Source: Nomascus leucogenys
Taxonomy: Eukaryota; Chordata; Mammalia; Primates; Hylobatidae
DNA: 64,000 nucleotides
NCBI RefSeq assembly: GCF_006542625.1
Contig: NC_044384.1
Location: forward strand, 34,447,349-34,511,348
Direction: 5' to 3'
Position 1 is the first letter of the stretch. Every line of letters starts with the position of its first letter. Below, piece after piece: positions 22,261 to 33,149 of this stretch. The position numbers were made by a program, and so were the translations under genes. Under the pieces are notes generated by a model that ran no database searches, was not told the DNA's origin, and worked only from the letters and a program-made list of their open reading frames with translations.

Positions 22261-23919
22261 CCTATGGAGTGAACACTCTTCAGCTGGGTGCTTTCACTAG
22301 CTCACCCTTGGGAGGAGAGCACAGAGATTAGTGTTGACTATTTGCAGATGCCTTCATGGAGCAGTGTCCTTGAACTGATTCCTGAAGGATGGAAAAGGTT
22401 TGGGAGCTGGAGGTGAAGGGAAGGGTAGTTCTGTCCGTGGAAGCTTCTTGTGCAAAGAGTCCTTCAGGTCATGTGTGTAGTTGGTGACTGCAAAGGTCAG
22501 AGCACCCAGAGTACTGCTATACTCTCCTCGAAACCTCACTTCAGAATTCTCACACTTGTAAATTTTTGAAGCTCCAGGTAGGTCCACGCATCATGAGAAG
22601 TCTAAATGCAGGATCTCCAAACCTTTATATCGGGTCCTCAGATGCCCTCAAGCAGTCAGTTCCTTTGGAACATATGACAAATCCAATTTCCTATGTTAGA
22701 TTTCAAATGCCAGACATGCTGATGCATTTACTGAAACAAATGGCTATGTGCCTTGGACAAGCCCTTCACCTTCCCCTCTGAGTCACTTGACCTCTGAGAT
22801 CCCACACTCTGACCTCCTCTTCCCTTTGTCTCAACCTCTGTTGCACTGCAGTGCAGGCAGACTCCTGGTGGCCGTCATTTGCTCTGCCTCCGAGGGTCTT
22901 TTTTTGGACTGAGACCTTAGGTCCTTCCTAGGGCTTTCTCAGGAAGGAAAGCTGAAGACAGAGTCCACATTAGCCTGCTGAGAGATTGTGAGGCAGCAGA
23001 AATTTCTGTGGGGACTCTGCTGGCCTCTGCTTTGTACTTTTCTCCTCTGGGCTCTCCTTTGGTTCAACAGCTCCCCAAGCCGGGAGGGAGGCAGAAATGG
23101 CATAGGGTGTGGGGTACCTGCTCCCTCTGGGGTTCCTGAGAATAGCCCCCCACTTCTTCCATAAGAGTCAGCTCTCAGAGAGGAGGCACAGAGAAAAGTC
23201 TAACAAGCAAATTCTCTCCGAAATGCAGATGGAAATTCATGGGGACCCCCTCCCAGTGGTATTTATATTCTCACTGTGGTAACATCTCATTCAAAAGGAG
23301 CAATGGAATATGGCTTCTGAAGGCACTGTGTGCTACCTTTTCCATGCCCACCTCTTCTCCTTTAGCTCTACGTATTTCCGTCTAGGGAAAACCAGCTACA
23401 AATGAACTTCAGGAGAACCTTGAAGGAGAGAACTACTATGTGATGCCTGCTTGAGGATAGTGGAGAGTTTGTGGACCACTTGAATCTCATCTCATTCCCT
23501 TCTCTTCTCACGGCCAACATACCAGCTTTTAGGGAACCCTCAAGCCCCCAGTCAGGAGTACTCATGTATTACTGGGCCATGGGATGGGATGGTTCTGAGA
23601 CACGAAGATATAATTAGGGAGGGGGGTTGCTCAGGTTCCTCCAAGCCAGGAAAATTCTCAGCCTCTTGTTTACCTGTCTAATCAGGCTCCACTTGCTCAT
23701 TGTCTAACCTGTGAGCACTGGCCAAACAGAGAAGTCATGTAGAATATTCAGATGGTAGTGTTTTTATCCCAAACATTCCTTCTTTTCTCTCCCCCCTCCT
23801 TCTGCTGGGTAAGGCACTAAACAATCATCTTCCCCATGCTAGAGTGTTAGAGTCTGCCTGTCATCACAGCCAAATGACCTTTCCAATTAGTCCACAACTG
23901 GAATCAGATCTGATGCACC
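22261..23919. other. Unassigned unique sequence
   Basis: About 1.7 kb without a recognisable exon or repeat. 22800-23180 is GC-richer. No open frame with a family signature was found. Confidence 0.4.
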
Positions 23920-24395
23920 CTGCCTTTTCTGGTGCCTTTGATCTGGACACTCCTGTCTGAAATCCCTTGTCCCACTACTCCAATGATTCAACTTCTCCCC
24001 TCTGGAGGCCCCTGTAGGTTCCCCTGCCTCCTGAAGCTTCCTCTGATGACTCCTACCTGCAGTGAGATACAGTTCCTCTTATTGTCAGGGAGCCATTGAA
24101 GTGCCTTCTGGGGTCATCTCTTACCTGGTTCTGTTTTTGTATGCTTAACTCCAGCCCAGCATTTGTAGACTAACCTCCTCTCAAACTCGAAGCCACATTC
24201 AGTCCACGCAACCCAGGTAGTCAGCTACCACATGCTAACATGAGGTTTGCTTCTGTAGACACTCTTATTATCTTCTTAATTTGTGATGCATCAGAAGGCA
24301 GGGACAGTATCTTCCTTATCTCTGCACCCCCTTTTATAACTACTCCAGTGTCTCACATGCAGTAAATGCTCCTTAGCTTGTGGTTGCTTTATTGC
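23920..24395 (+). mobile_element. L2 LINE 3' portion
   Basis: 'ctcctgtctgaaatcccttg' onward follows the L2 ORF2 end and 3' region, with 'cagaaggcagggacagtatc', 'ccagtgtctcacatgcagta' and 'aatgctcc' at the terminus. Diverged. Confidence 0.7.
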
Positions 24396-24599
24396 TAGTA
24401 CTATTAATTTTCCCAAGACTTCCAAGGACATTACAACATTGTTAAAGGATTTTTGTTCTTTTATCTCCAGGTTACAGAGCCTCACCTAGTACATCAAAAA
24501 ATGTGCGTATTCTCTGCAATTGCCAAGAGTCAGTGGAGCAAGTTTGTCAGAACAGATACCCCTTATTTCATGGAGATATAGATCAATGCAGTGGAGAGA

Positions 24600-24775
24600 G
24601 GAGAGGACCTCAAGGCAAGAGACATAGGGTCACATCCCAACTGTGTGACCTTGGGCAAGTCCCTCAACCTTTCATTATCCTGGTGTGCTAATCTGCAGTA
24701 TAGAAACTGTCCACACAGTGCTTTACAAACTGCAGAGTGCTGTTTCAATGTCAGTTTGCATTATCATGGTTAGGA
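24600..24775 (+). mobile_element. MIR SINE
   Basis: 'catcccaactgtgtgacctt', 'gggcaagtccctcaaccttt' and 'gctttacaaactgcagagtg' are MIR core and 3' motifs. Confidence 0.8.
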
Positions 24776-24784
24776 TGACTACTT

Positions 24785-24885
24785 ATGAGGATTATGGCTT
24801 CCCTGAGGACAGGCACAATCTCTGTATCTTCAATATTTTGTATTTTAACTAGCAGGGGCTTACTACATATTTATGGAGATTCCAC
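24785..24885 (+). mobile_element. L2 3' terminus
   Basis: 'gcttccctgaggacaggcac' and 'aatctctgtatcttcaatat' then a degraded end match the L2 'ctccatgagggcagggac' segment. Confidence 0.55.
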
Positions 24886-25409
24886 TGAGAACATATGCAG
24901 TGGTGTATCTTGGGCACGGGCAAGGTGGCTCTACCCTATGCTTTAATGGATTAAAATAAGACTGATATTGTTTCCCTGAGAAGAAACGCCAGTCACCCTC
25001 ATAATCAAGGGCAATAAGATTTTCTTTTCACTTTGTTCTTTGGCCTCTGTGGCCATGAAGACCGCATCTGGCCTCCTCTGCTGTGCTCTCTGGTGCTCCT
25101 GCACATCTTCAAGATGCACTGTGTCAGGCCTGTGCTGGTCACTGGAGAGACAGAGACAAATAAGGCAAGCTTCCTGCCATTGCATGGATGGGCATCCATG
25201 ACTTCAAATCTGCTCTTCTCTCAATTAGAAAGGAACCCCAGGCCTTTCTGAAGACTGAAATTCCCCTCTTAGATTTTCAACAATAAAAACAGGATGGATG
25301 GCCTAGTGAAGGTAAGGGAACAGAAAGCCCTTTTCTAGGGGAACAGAAATATCTGATCACACATAGACAAAAATCTTCTGATAAGAACAGGTAAGATGTT
25401 GAAAAATCC
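24886..25409. other. Unassigned sequence
   Basis: No gene recognised. Overlapping short frames on both strands at 24943-25251 have no family signature. Confidence 0.4.
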
Positions 25410-25625
25410 TAAATAATAACACTAATAATGGTTAATGTTTACTGAGCACTTAGTTATTCCAGGCACTGTTCTAAGCACTTCACATGTATTAACTAGTTTG
25501 ATGGTCATAATAACCCTATAGACTATATGCTTTTTTTTACAGGTAAGGAAACTGAGGCACTGTAGCTTGTGAAATATTACTTAGCTAGAACTAGGATTTG
25601 AATTCAGGCCGCCTTACTTCAGGAT
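25410..25625 (-). mobile_element. MIR SINE, antisense, near full length
   Basis: 'tggttaatgtttactgagca', 'ccaggcactgttctaagcac', 'ggtaaggaaactgaggcact' and 'ggatttgaattcaggccgcc' run through almost the whole MIR in reverse. Confidence 0.9.
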
Positions 25626-25664
25626 CCCTGCTCACAATTAATTATCAAGGAGAAGATATTTAAT

Positions 25665-25715
25665 TCTCTCATTAGGTCTATATAATTTTGCTTATTATAT
25701 AGACCTAATGAGAGA
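25665..25715. repeat. Perfect 22-bp inverted repeat with 7-nt loop
   Basis: Arms at 25665-25686 and 25694-25715 are exact reverse complements; the loop is 25687-25693 (tttgctt). It lies in sequence I cannot assign to a repeat family, 40 bp after a MIR. It would form a stable hairpin in single-stranded DNA or RNA. No target duplication or transposon terminus is visible around it. Confidence 0.97.
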
Positions 25716-26404
25716 TCGTATAGCAGAAAGTACTGGGAGGGGAATGAGGTCTTTGTGAGTTTGAGGCCTAGTGAAGAGTCTAGTTGCTCTGTGATTCTGA
25801 GCAAATGACTTCTCTTGGGTCTGAGGCCCTGCAGTCATGGAGAAAGAAGGTGGGGGTAACTTAGTTCCCATTCCTCATATTCCTAGTGTGGAGCAGGAAG
25901 GGAGGCCAGCCCAGCCTTCCTCCAATCCCATCCTAGAAGTGGGCATCTAGTCCCCCTCTTGATGAAGATATGTATTCTTTCCTCACCATAGGAAAATCCC
26001 CTCAGCTCATCAAAGTAGTCTGTTCAGTATGGATGCCATCCGGTGTGGTGGCTCTCCATTTGCCCCAGTGAAATCTCCATAGGAGACCAAGGACATCATC
26101 AAACTTGAGAGGATAAAGCCAGCTGCATTGCATCAGCAGGTGCCCGTTTGTCTTAGAAGAAAGATCTGGAGCACCAACCCTGGGTGTGTGGTGGTGGATG
26201 GTGTGCACCATGTATGTCCTCCGTCAGCGTCACTGCCGAGGCCAACCGGCTTCCCTGAGCCTTTGGTCTTGGGGCAAGAACCCTGCACCTGCAGTCAGCA
26301 CATACCCCGCCCCTCTGTGGTCTGCAACTCTGGGATGCAAAGCTGGGGAGGGGGTGGGGTGAGGCCTGAGAGGAGCCTGAGCTCTCTCTTTGGCTAAGTA
26401 GACT
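25716..26404. other. Unassigned sequence
   Basis: No gene recognised. 26180-26395 is GC-richer; opposed short frames there look like chance. Confidence 0.4.
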
Positions 26405-26790
26405 GGAAAACGTGAAATTAACACACATTGTTTATTTCACGCTCTCAGCCTTGCCTGCACAATAGCACAAATTAAATTCTGCACTAACCAGACGAGCAAT
26501 TAGCCCACAGCGAAGATCAGGCTTTCAGCTGATTGCAGAGGCATTCCATTCACACTATTTATGAAGGGAACAAACTTACTGAAAATATTTTTGTAGCAAT
26601 AATTTTTTCTGATCCACATTTTCCCCCCATTTGCTGCATTACCCAACACTTCCTGGTATTTGAGATGATTTGGCTAGGTTTTCTGAAGAGCAGTATGGAG
26701 TTCATCAAAGAGAAATTCATCTTGGGTCAATACCCAGTAATTAGCATCATTTTCATTGAAAACGAAGCTGCTGTCATTTTGAAAAAAGCA
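26405..26790. promoter_or_regulatory. Candidate conserved non-coding element
   Basis: Repeat-free block with several homeodomain-type cores (aaattaac, aaattaaat, gagcaattagccc, cagtaattagc) next to retained CpGs (cacgctctc, agacgagc, cagcgaag). It ends at a T run near 26792. The motif mix resembles developmental enhancers, but no conservation evidence is available here. Confidence 0.3.
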
Positions 26791-26934
26791 AGCTTTTTTT
26801 TTTTTTTATTTTCCTAGTCTGAAGGTAGCCTGTAGAAGGATCAGAGATCTTGCCACATCTAAGATCAAAATCTTGAAATCTTAGCTGATTGTCTCTCATA
26901 TTGCTCACATAACCAATTTACCTATCCTACCAAT

Positions 26935-27165
26935 AAAAATAATAAGAGCTAACATTTATTGATAATGCATTGTGAGAAAAACACCACGTTAAGTGCTATG
27001 TATGTGTAATCACCCAATGATGGAGGGCCTATCATTATTTTCATTTTATAAATGAGCCAAACAAAGTCCAGAAAGGTTAGATAACTTCCCCATAGTCACA
27101 CGGCTTGTAAGGTGGTGCAAGGATTTGAACCAGAGCCCACGTGTCACCCACTATGGTGGACTCAA
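26935..27165 (-). mobile_element. MIR SINE, antisense, near full length
   Basis: 'gagctaacatttattgataa', 'atcattattttcattttata', 'gtcacacggcttgtaaggtg' and 'ggatttgaaccagagcccac' cover MIR in reverse. Confidence 0.9.
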
Positions 27166-27514
27166 TGGTATGAGGACTTGGTCACTCACTAAGCCTTCTT
27201 CACTTGAAGGTATCCATGACTATTTTTAGATAGTTATAGTTGGTCTCCAGCATCAATGACTTATCTCATTTCTGTTCTCCCATTCTGACACAGCTCTCAT
27301 CTCCCATATCTTGGCCTCTGCACAATCTGCCACTCTCTCCCCATCTCCATTCCCTTGACTTCCTTAGTCCCTGTCAAGAAGCATAATTGCTAGATCAGTC
27401 CTCCTAAATCACTACTTTGGTTCCAACACCCCCTTTCTCAACAACTCACCTTTGAGGATGTTGGCTTATCAGAATCCAAGTGGCTACCAACAGCTGACAC
27501 ACTGGCTGTCCATC
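27166..27514. other. Unassigned sequence
   Basis: No gene or repeat recognised. Confidence 0.4.
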
Positions 27515-27630
27515 AAGAATGCATGCACATCAGAATTACCAAAGGAGTTTTTCAGTCTTTCAGAGATGTCAAATCTGAATGTCCAGTGGTGGGGCCAGGC
27601 ATTTGAATATTTTTAAAATAAGCCATATGT
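27515..27630 (+). mobile_element. hAT-Charlie MITE fragment
   Basis: 'gcacatcagaattaccaaag' and 'ggtggggccaggcatttgaa' followed by 'tatttttaaa' match the core of MER20/MER3-type elements ('gcatcagaatcacctgg ... ggtggggcc..agaatttgcattt'). Confidence 0.6.
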
Positions 27631-27884
27631 CTTTAACTCACCTCTACTTAGGAGCTCCAAGATCTTATAGTTGGGGAGTAGAGTATGGTGGTCAGGAGCC
27701 CAGATCCTATAGTTACCCTGCCTTGGTCCAAAGATTGGCTCTGTCATGGGAAAACTGACTTTTCCCTTCAGCTTTAGTGCTGCTACTGCCCATCATGAAC
27801 TCTTTCATAATGTTTATTTCTTTTTAGTATGTGCTGTGCATGCAAAGCCTAAAATGCTTTTTTCTTCCTTGTTCTTGCTGGCTG

Positions 27885-27985
27885 ACTGGATACCAAGCCC
27901 GAGGCAAGAATTGGGTCTTATACCTATTATCTCAGTACCTGCCCATGTCTGAAGCTGGCAGGCACACAGCAGAAGTTTGTACAGG
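27885..27985 (+). mobile_element. L2 3' terminus
   Basis: 'agcccgaggcaagaattggg' and 'tacctattatctcagtacct' through 'ctggcaggcacacagcagaa' match the L2 3' end, diverged. Confidence 0.5.
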
Positions 27986-28779
27986 CCTCAGCTTCTGGAT
28001 CTGATCAGTAGCCATTGCCCCAGGCCTCTCTAGGCCAATGAACAGTGCCAAGGGAATTACCACTGCCATCTCTGTGCTATTTGTCTATAAACCCTCTCTA
28101 AGGAACTGCTCTAGTAACCCTGCTGGCATTTGGCCTGCTGTAACCCACCATCCTGCTTGCTTCTTCCTGTAGTCACTGACCTGCTTTGGCTTTAATATCT
28201 GCCTGAGCCTTACTGGCCAGCAAGTCATCATATCCTTGCCCTGGTCATCTGTGTCTTCTTGTCACCCATAGGCCAGCAGGATACATCTCTTTGAGCACAT
28301 GTTTAAAGTTGGGTTGACTTTCTATTTCTATAGCTTGAATCCCAGACACACTCTTTACCCTCCATCTGGGCTACTGCTTGTAGTTTTCACTTCCTCCTCT
28401 ATTCAATGACAGGCTCCTTGAGAGTGTGGGGTACATGCACATCAATAGAACCCCATGATTACATGTCTTGCTGTTATAGAGACCGACATAGTGTGCATGT
28501 CACTTATATCTCCGAAAACAGCACAGGTCCAAACTGTAAACCCACTTTTCCTGTCCCTTGCCTCCATTAACACATGCAAATACATTTCCTAGCAATGCTC
28601 CACAGCACCTAGGATAGTGTTCCTTTTAAACCAACATCTAGGAAATATTGGTAATGGCTGATAACAGTGGACCAAATTCTAACTCCTGACAAAGAGTTTG
28701 TATTCTTGTCTAAACTGTGTAGCTTGTTCAGGCCAGTTAACTTTAATTACATTTAGTTTTCTACATGCTAATATAAATT
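27986..28779. other. Unassigned sequence, possibly with degraded L2
   Basis: 28370-28440 has weak L2-like wording ('gacaggctccttgagagtgt'). Nothing else is recognised. Confidence 0.35.
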
Positions 28780-29490
28780 AGCAATAATGATGCCTGTTTT
28801 GCCCAAAACAACGATGATCATATCTATCAGGCTGGCAAAGTATGATACAACTAAGTGTGGGTGAAGAGGTAGCACCATGGAGCCCTTCAGTGACTGCTGG
28901 CGGGCATAACATGCAAAAGCAATATGGTGATATCTGATAAAATTGAAGATCCACATACCTTATGACCTAGCAGTTTTACTTTTAGGCAAACCCTAGAGAA
29001 ACAAGAGCTTAGAAGTACAATGTTCGTTGAAGCATCGTTAGGATGGCAAATATGAGAAAGAAACTAAATGTCCATCGACAGTAAGTCGAGTAAATAAATA
29101 ATATATCTATTGATAGGAATAATATAGGCCATAGAAAAGTATGACTTATAGTCCTATGCATCGATATGGATGAATCTCAAAACCAAACTGTTGAGTGAAA
29201 AAAAATCAGGATACCTATAGACAGCTATGAAATTTAATAAAATGCAGACTGATATTGTTGCGTAGGACTATATATATATATAAATGGAGAATGATGAACA
29301 TCAAATTTAGAATAATGATTACTTCTGAGGCAAAAGGAGGGACATGGGATAGGAATTATTATATAAGGATATACAAGCTGATATCTGTAATGTTTTATTT
29401 CTGAAGTTGGGTAGTGGCTAACAAAAATGTTCCTTATACAATTAATCAAACTCTTGTAATGTGTCTCAGGTATTTCACTTAAAAATTAGC
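28780..29490 (+). mobile_element. Old L1M LINE fragment
   Basis: 'caggctggcaaagtatgata' (28830), 'cttatgacctagcagtttta', 'cgatatggatgaatctcaaa' and 'taatgattacttctgaggca' are sense L1 ORF2-end and 3' region landmarks in correct order. It is badly decayed with no intact frame. A small (TA)n lies at 29270-29283. Confidence 0.75.
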
Positions 29491-29609
29491 TACAAAACCA
29501 ATTCTTTTTAAAAGAAAACTAATGCTCTGAGCACTTTTTATCACAAAGTCATATACCATGAGCAGCTAACAGTCTACAGAGAAAAGAACAGTGGACAAGG
29601 AGTGACTTT

Positions 29610-29703
29610 CCACTGGACTGTAAAAAAGTCGGAGGTTGATTTTGAACACATTGTTTCATCCACCTTTGAGTCAGTTTTTTTATCTGTACAATGGGAATCA
29701 TCC
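29610..29703 (+). mobile_element. MIR SINE fragment
   Basis: 'cacctttgagtcagtttttt' followed by 'tatctgtacaatgggaatca' matches the MIR 'cctcagtttcctcatctgtaaaatggg' core. Confidence 0.6.
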
Positions 29704-29722
29704 ATCTGTACAGTGGGAATCA
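29682..29722. repeat. 22-bp tandem duplication
   Basis: atctgtacaatgggaatca (29682) recurs as atctgtacagtgggaatca (29704) with one mismatch at 22-bp spacing. It abuts the Alu fragment that follows. Confidence 0.9.
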
Positions 29723-29723
29723 A

Positions 29724-29829
29724 GCCAGGAGGATTGCTTGAGCCCAGGAATTGGAGGCTGTAGTTGGCTATGATTGCACCACTCCAGCCTAGGTGACAGA
29801 GAAAGACCCTTTCAGGAAAAAAAAAAAAA
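29724..29829 (+). mobile_element. Alu monomer fragment (AluJ/FRAM type)
   Basis: 'ccaggaggattgcttgagcc', 'gctatgattgcaccactcca' and 'gcctaggtgacagagaaaga' then an A tail: the last third of an old Alu right arm or a free monomer, about 105 bp. Confidence 0.85.
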
Positions 29830-30747
29830 GTGCTTCTGAGAATTATAGTTACCCATATTGAGAGAAGTTCTGGAGTCCAATGGGAGGGGAAGAAAGATTA
29901 GGAAAGTGAGGACAAGAAATGAAAAACCCTTACTGTGGAATAAGGGTGTCTTCCAAATGACATGATGGTGGTTTTATAATTTTGGAGCATCTGCCCATGT
30001 GAAGCCCCTTATACTGTGTAGTTCCAGAGGATAGAACCTTGGCATAGAGAAAGGCAGAACTTCTTAAAAAACAAATCTCTCAATGACTGGATCAGAAATC
30101 TCCAAAACTGAGGTTGAACTCTACCTGTCAGATATTCTGTAGAAATAATGCTAGGAGAACAGGGAAGGGAGAAGTACAGATGCCTGGGTCCCTCCTAAGT
30201 CTGAGTTCCTGTTCAGTAGTCCCAGTACTTTCCAAAATGCCTCCTGTGCTATCCCAGTCATGGAAACCTCAAAATAAGCCACTCAGATGATGACAAGAAC
30301 TGACAGGAAACAACCAGATGGCCATGGTGGCATTTTAAAGCATTGTGTTTTTGTTATGTTCAGACCAGGGGGAAAGAAAATCCTGAATCAAATAATAAAT
30401 ATTAGCTTTAGTTAACCAATTATCTTTATAATGGAGTTATGACTTGGCCATCTGGATGGAATCACACTGTAAGGGATGGCAAGGCAACCTGAGAGGAAGG
30501 GAGGGAGGCACCACTGACAGCTCCAAGGAGAATCACCTCCCAGATGCCAGGACATAGGCATCCTCCCTCCAGGCAAATTGTGAATGAAGGGAGGAAAGCA
30601 AGTGGCTGGAGAGGTAACCTCATGCAGAGATAAAGGAGGGGCAGCTACACGCGATGTTCAGCGATGTAATACGGTGGTTCAGGTGAGGTCTTTAAAATAC
30701 GTTTCTTCTACTTACTGATTCTCCAAACTTCACTATTCAGTATGATA
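29830..30747. other. Unassigned sequence
   Basis: No gene or firm repeat recognised. Confidence 0.4.
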
Positions 30748-30941
30748 TAAGTGGAAGTCCTAGAGTTAGACCACATGGGTTTAAATTCCAGCCCTGCCAC
30801 TTAATAGGTGATGACCTTGAACAAGTTACTTAGATTTCTTAGATCTTGACTTCTCCAGCTGCAAAATGAGGATTTTTAGGTGGAAAAATATGCATACACA
30901 CAGATAAACATGCATGCAGAGCTTAGCACATAGTAAGCAAC
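30748..30941 (+). mobile_element. MIR SINE, 5' piece, split by an LTR
   Basis: 'ttagaccacatgggtttaaa', 'ttccagccctgccacttaat', 'ttgaacaagttacttagatt' and 'agcttagcacatagtaagca' follow MIR nearly to its end; the last bases lie beyond the LTR at 31352-31385. Confidence 0.9.
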
Positions 30942-31351
30942 TTACATGGTTTGGGTGTATGATCCCTCCAAATCTCATGTTGAAATGTCATCCCCAGTGT
31001 TAGAGGTGGGACATAGCGGGGGGTGTTTGGTTCATGGGGGCAGATCCCTCATGAATGGCTTGGTGCCCTCGTCGTAGTAATGAGTGATTCTCATTCTGAA
31101 TTCATGAGTTCTAGCTATTTAAAACAGCATGGCACCTCTCTCATCTCTCTCGGACTCTCATTCTTGCCATGTGATGTGTCTGCTACCTCTTCACCTTCAG
31201 CTGTGATTGGAAGCTCCCTGAGGTCCTCACCAGAAGCAGATGCTGGCGCCATGTTTCCTGTACAGCTTGCAGAACCATAAGCCAATTCAACCCTTTTTCT
31301 TTATAAATTACTCAGCTGCAGGTATTTATGGCAACACAAACTAACTAATAT
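30942..31351 (+). mobile_element. MST-type (ERVL-MaLR) solitary LTR
   Basis: About 410 bp reading as an MSTB/MSTA LTR: 'aaatctcatgttgaaatgtc', 'catgggggcagatccctcat', 'gaggtcctcaccagaagcag' and 'ctttataaattactcagctg', ending 'aactaactaatata'. No internal sequence adjoins it, so it is a recombined solitary LTR. The target duplication is not clear. It sits inside a MIR. Confidence 0.92.
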
Positions 31352-31385
31352 AGCATTCAATAAATGTTGGCTCTTATAGTTATCA
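31352..31385 (+). mobile_element. MIR SINE, 3' piece after the LTR
   Basis: 'gcattcaataaatgttggct' is the MIR terminus that continues the copy at 30748-30941. Confidence 0.85.
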
Positions 31386-31695
31386 AGGCTGAATTTCTCT
31401 TGCTTTCTCTAGTGTTACAAGTTTTCAACAATTGCTTTCATCTTGACATTAAGGATGAAATTACGTCCTTATTATGAGGGTAGGTTTTTTACAGAAAGTA
31501 GAAGAGTATGAAGGGAGAGGCCTGGCTGTGGAAGGATAGAGAGCCACAATGGGGTGCTGGAGGGAGATCAGCCTCATTTCAGTCTTGAAAACATAGCTGA
31601 GGGCCAGCCTTTGGGAGGAGATACATGTTCTCCACTCCACAGCAGGCCATTCGCCTCTGAATTCTTTGTGCTTCCCCTAGAGGTTAGTCTTTTCT

Positions 31696-32029
31696 TTTTT
31701 GTTGTGGTTGGTTTTTTTTTTTTTTTTTTTTTTTTTTGAGACGGAGTCTCACTCTGTCACCCAGGCTGGAGTGCAATGGTGTGATCTCAGCTCACTGCAA
31801 CCTCCACCTCCCAGGTTCAAGCGATTCTCCTGTCTCAGCTTCCCAAGTAGCTGAAGTAGCTGGGATTACAGGCATCCACCACCATACCCAGCTAATTTTT
31901 TGTATTTTTAGTAGAGACGAGGTTTTACCACGTTGGCCAGGCTGGTTTTGAACTCCTGACCTCAAGTGATCTGCCCGCCTTGGCCTCCCAAAGTGCTAGG
32001 ATTACAGGCATGAGTCACCACGCCTGGCC
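31696..32029 (-). mobile_element. AluS, antisense, full length
   Basis: T-rich tail (31696-31737), then 'cggagtctcactctgtcacc' through 'caccacgcctggcc'. A perfect 16-bp target duplication, gaggttagtcttttct, lies at 31680-31695 and 32030-32045. A 9-bp perfect tandem duplication, aagtagctg, occurs inside at 31845-31862. Confidence 0.96.
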
Positions 32030-32045
32030 GAGGTTAGTCTTTTCT

Positions 32046-32375
32046 AGGTGGGTTTTCTGAATGAAGACTGATGCCCTCAAGAAGATGGAGGTTCCAGAGA
32101 GCAGAGGAAGAAATCTTTCCTATGGTAGCCCAGGCAAGAGTAAACCTCTTAACTCCTGCACTGCAGATCATGAGCCATGAGCATTCCGGAGCTGGCCTGG
32201 CTGCCTTTGCCCTAGTTCCAGTTTGTCTTCTGATGATGGAGGTGAGGGATTACTTTAAGAGGAGAGAAAGAAATGAGAACAGATGGTTCTTGTGGCCTCC
32301 AGAAAGAGTGCCTGAACAAGTGAGTCATGCACAAAGAATTACTTGTCTTTAGAACAAGATGTTAGCTGCCACCCA
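32046..32375. other. Unassigned sequence
   Basis: No gene recognised. A 93-codon plus-strand frame at 32071-32352 has no family signature. Confidence 0.4.
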
Positions 32376-32505
32376 GCCAAAACCTTTACCTTACAAATGA
32401 AGAAGCTGGTTCCCAAGATAATGCTGTGGCTTTCCTCAGTGACATAGTGGCAAAGCAGGAACAAGACCCCAGGTCTATTGACCTCGGCTCTGGACTCTTC
32501 TACTC
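32376..32505 (-). mobile_element. MIR SINE fragment, antisense
   Basis: 'acaaatgaagaagctggttc', 'cagtgacatagtggcaaagc' and 'caagaccccaggtctattga' correspond to antisense MIR core and 5' part. Confidence 0.65.
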
Positions 32506-32511
32506 AAGCTG

Positions 32512-32808
32512 CAGTTGGCAGACTATGACTGTTGGCCAAATCATGAGAATGGTTTTTACATTTTTAAATGGTTGAAAAAGATCAAATGAGGAATAGTATT
32601 TCATCATATGTGAAAATTATATGAAATTAAAATTTCAGTGCCTATGAAGTGTTATGGGAATACTATCAGTCTCATTCATTTCCATATTAGTTATGGCTGC
32701 TTTCATGCTACGAGGGCAGGGTCCAGTAGCTATGACAGAGACTGAATGGCTCCTGCACCCTCAGACCTTTTCTCCCTGGACCTTTACAGAAAAATGTTGA
32801 AGATACTT
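32512..32808 (-). mobile_element. hAT-Charlie element, MER1-group type
   Basis: 'cagttggcagactatgactg', 'ttggccaaatcatgagaatg', 'ggctgctttcatgctacgag', 'gacagagactgaatggctcc' and 'ggacctttacagaaaaatgt' match a Charlie-type non-autonomous element read from its far end ('ggcaaactacggcccgcgg ... ctggccctttacagaaaaag'). I am sure of the class, less so of the named subfamily. Confidence 0.75.
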
Positions 32809-33149
32809 GCACTAAAGCATTTTACTCCTATGCATGCGGAAATAGATTTGAGGTGAAAAGATGACATGAGGTAACTGTAAGGCACTTAGTTTTAAAAATC
32901 CTTTCTGTGCTTTGAATGGGCTTGTTCAGAAAATCTGAGCTGTGCATCTTGCATACCCAGTGGCCCAACACTCCTTCTCACTGCAGTGGGGAAGCTAATA
33001 ATGAGAGCGTTAATTGTGTTTCTGCCCAATATCTCATAATGGGCTTCTACTCTACTGATAAGGGAGTAGACGGAAAGGAAGACGCGGCTGTTCTATCCAT
33101 CAGTGAGAACCAAGGAAACTATGCCTCAGTCCCTCCCTCTCTGAAAGGA
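32809..33149. other. Unassigned sequence
   Basis: No gene or repeat recognised. 33060-33100 keeps two to three CpGs. Confidence 0.4.
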
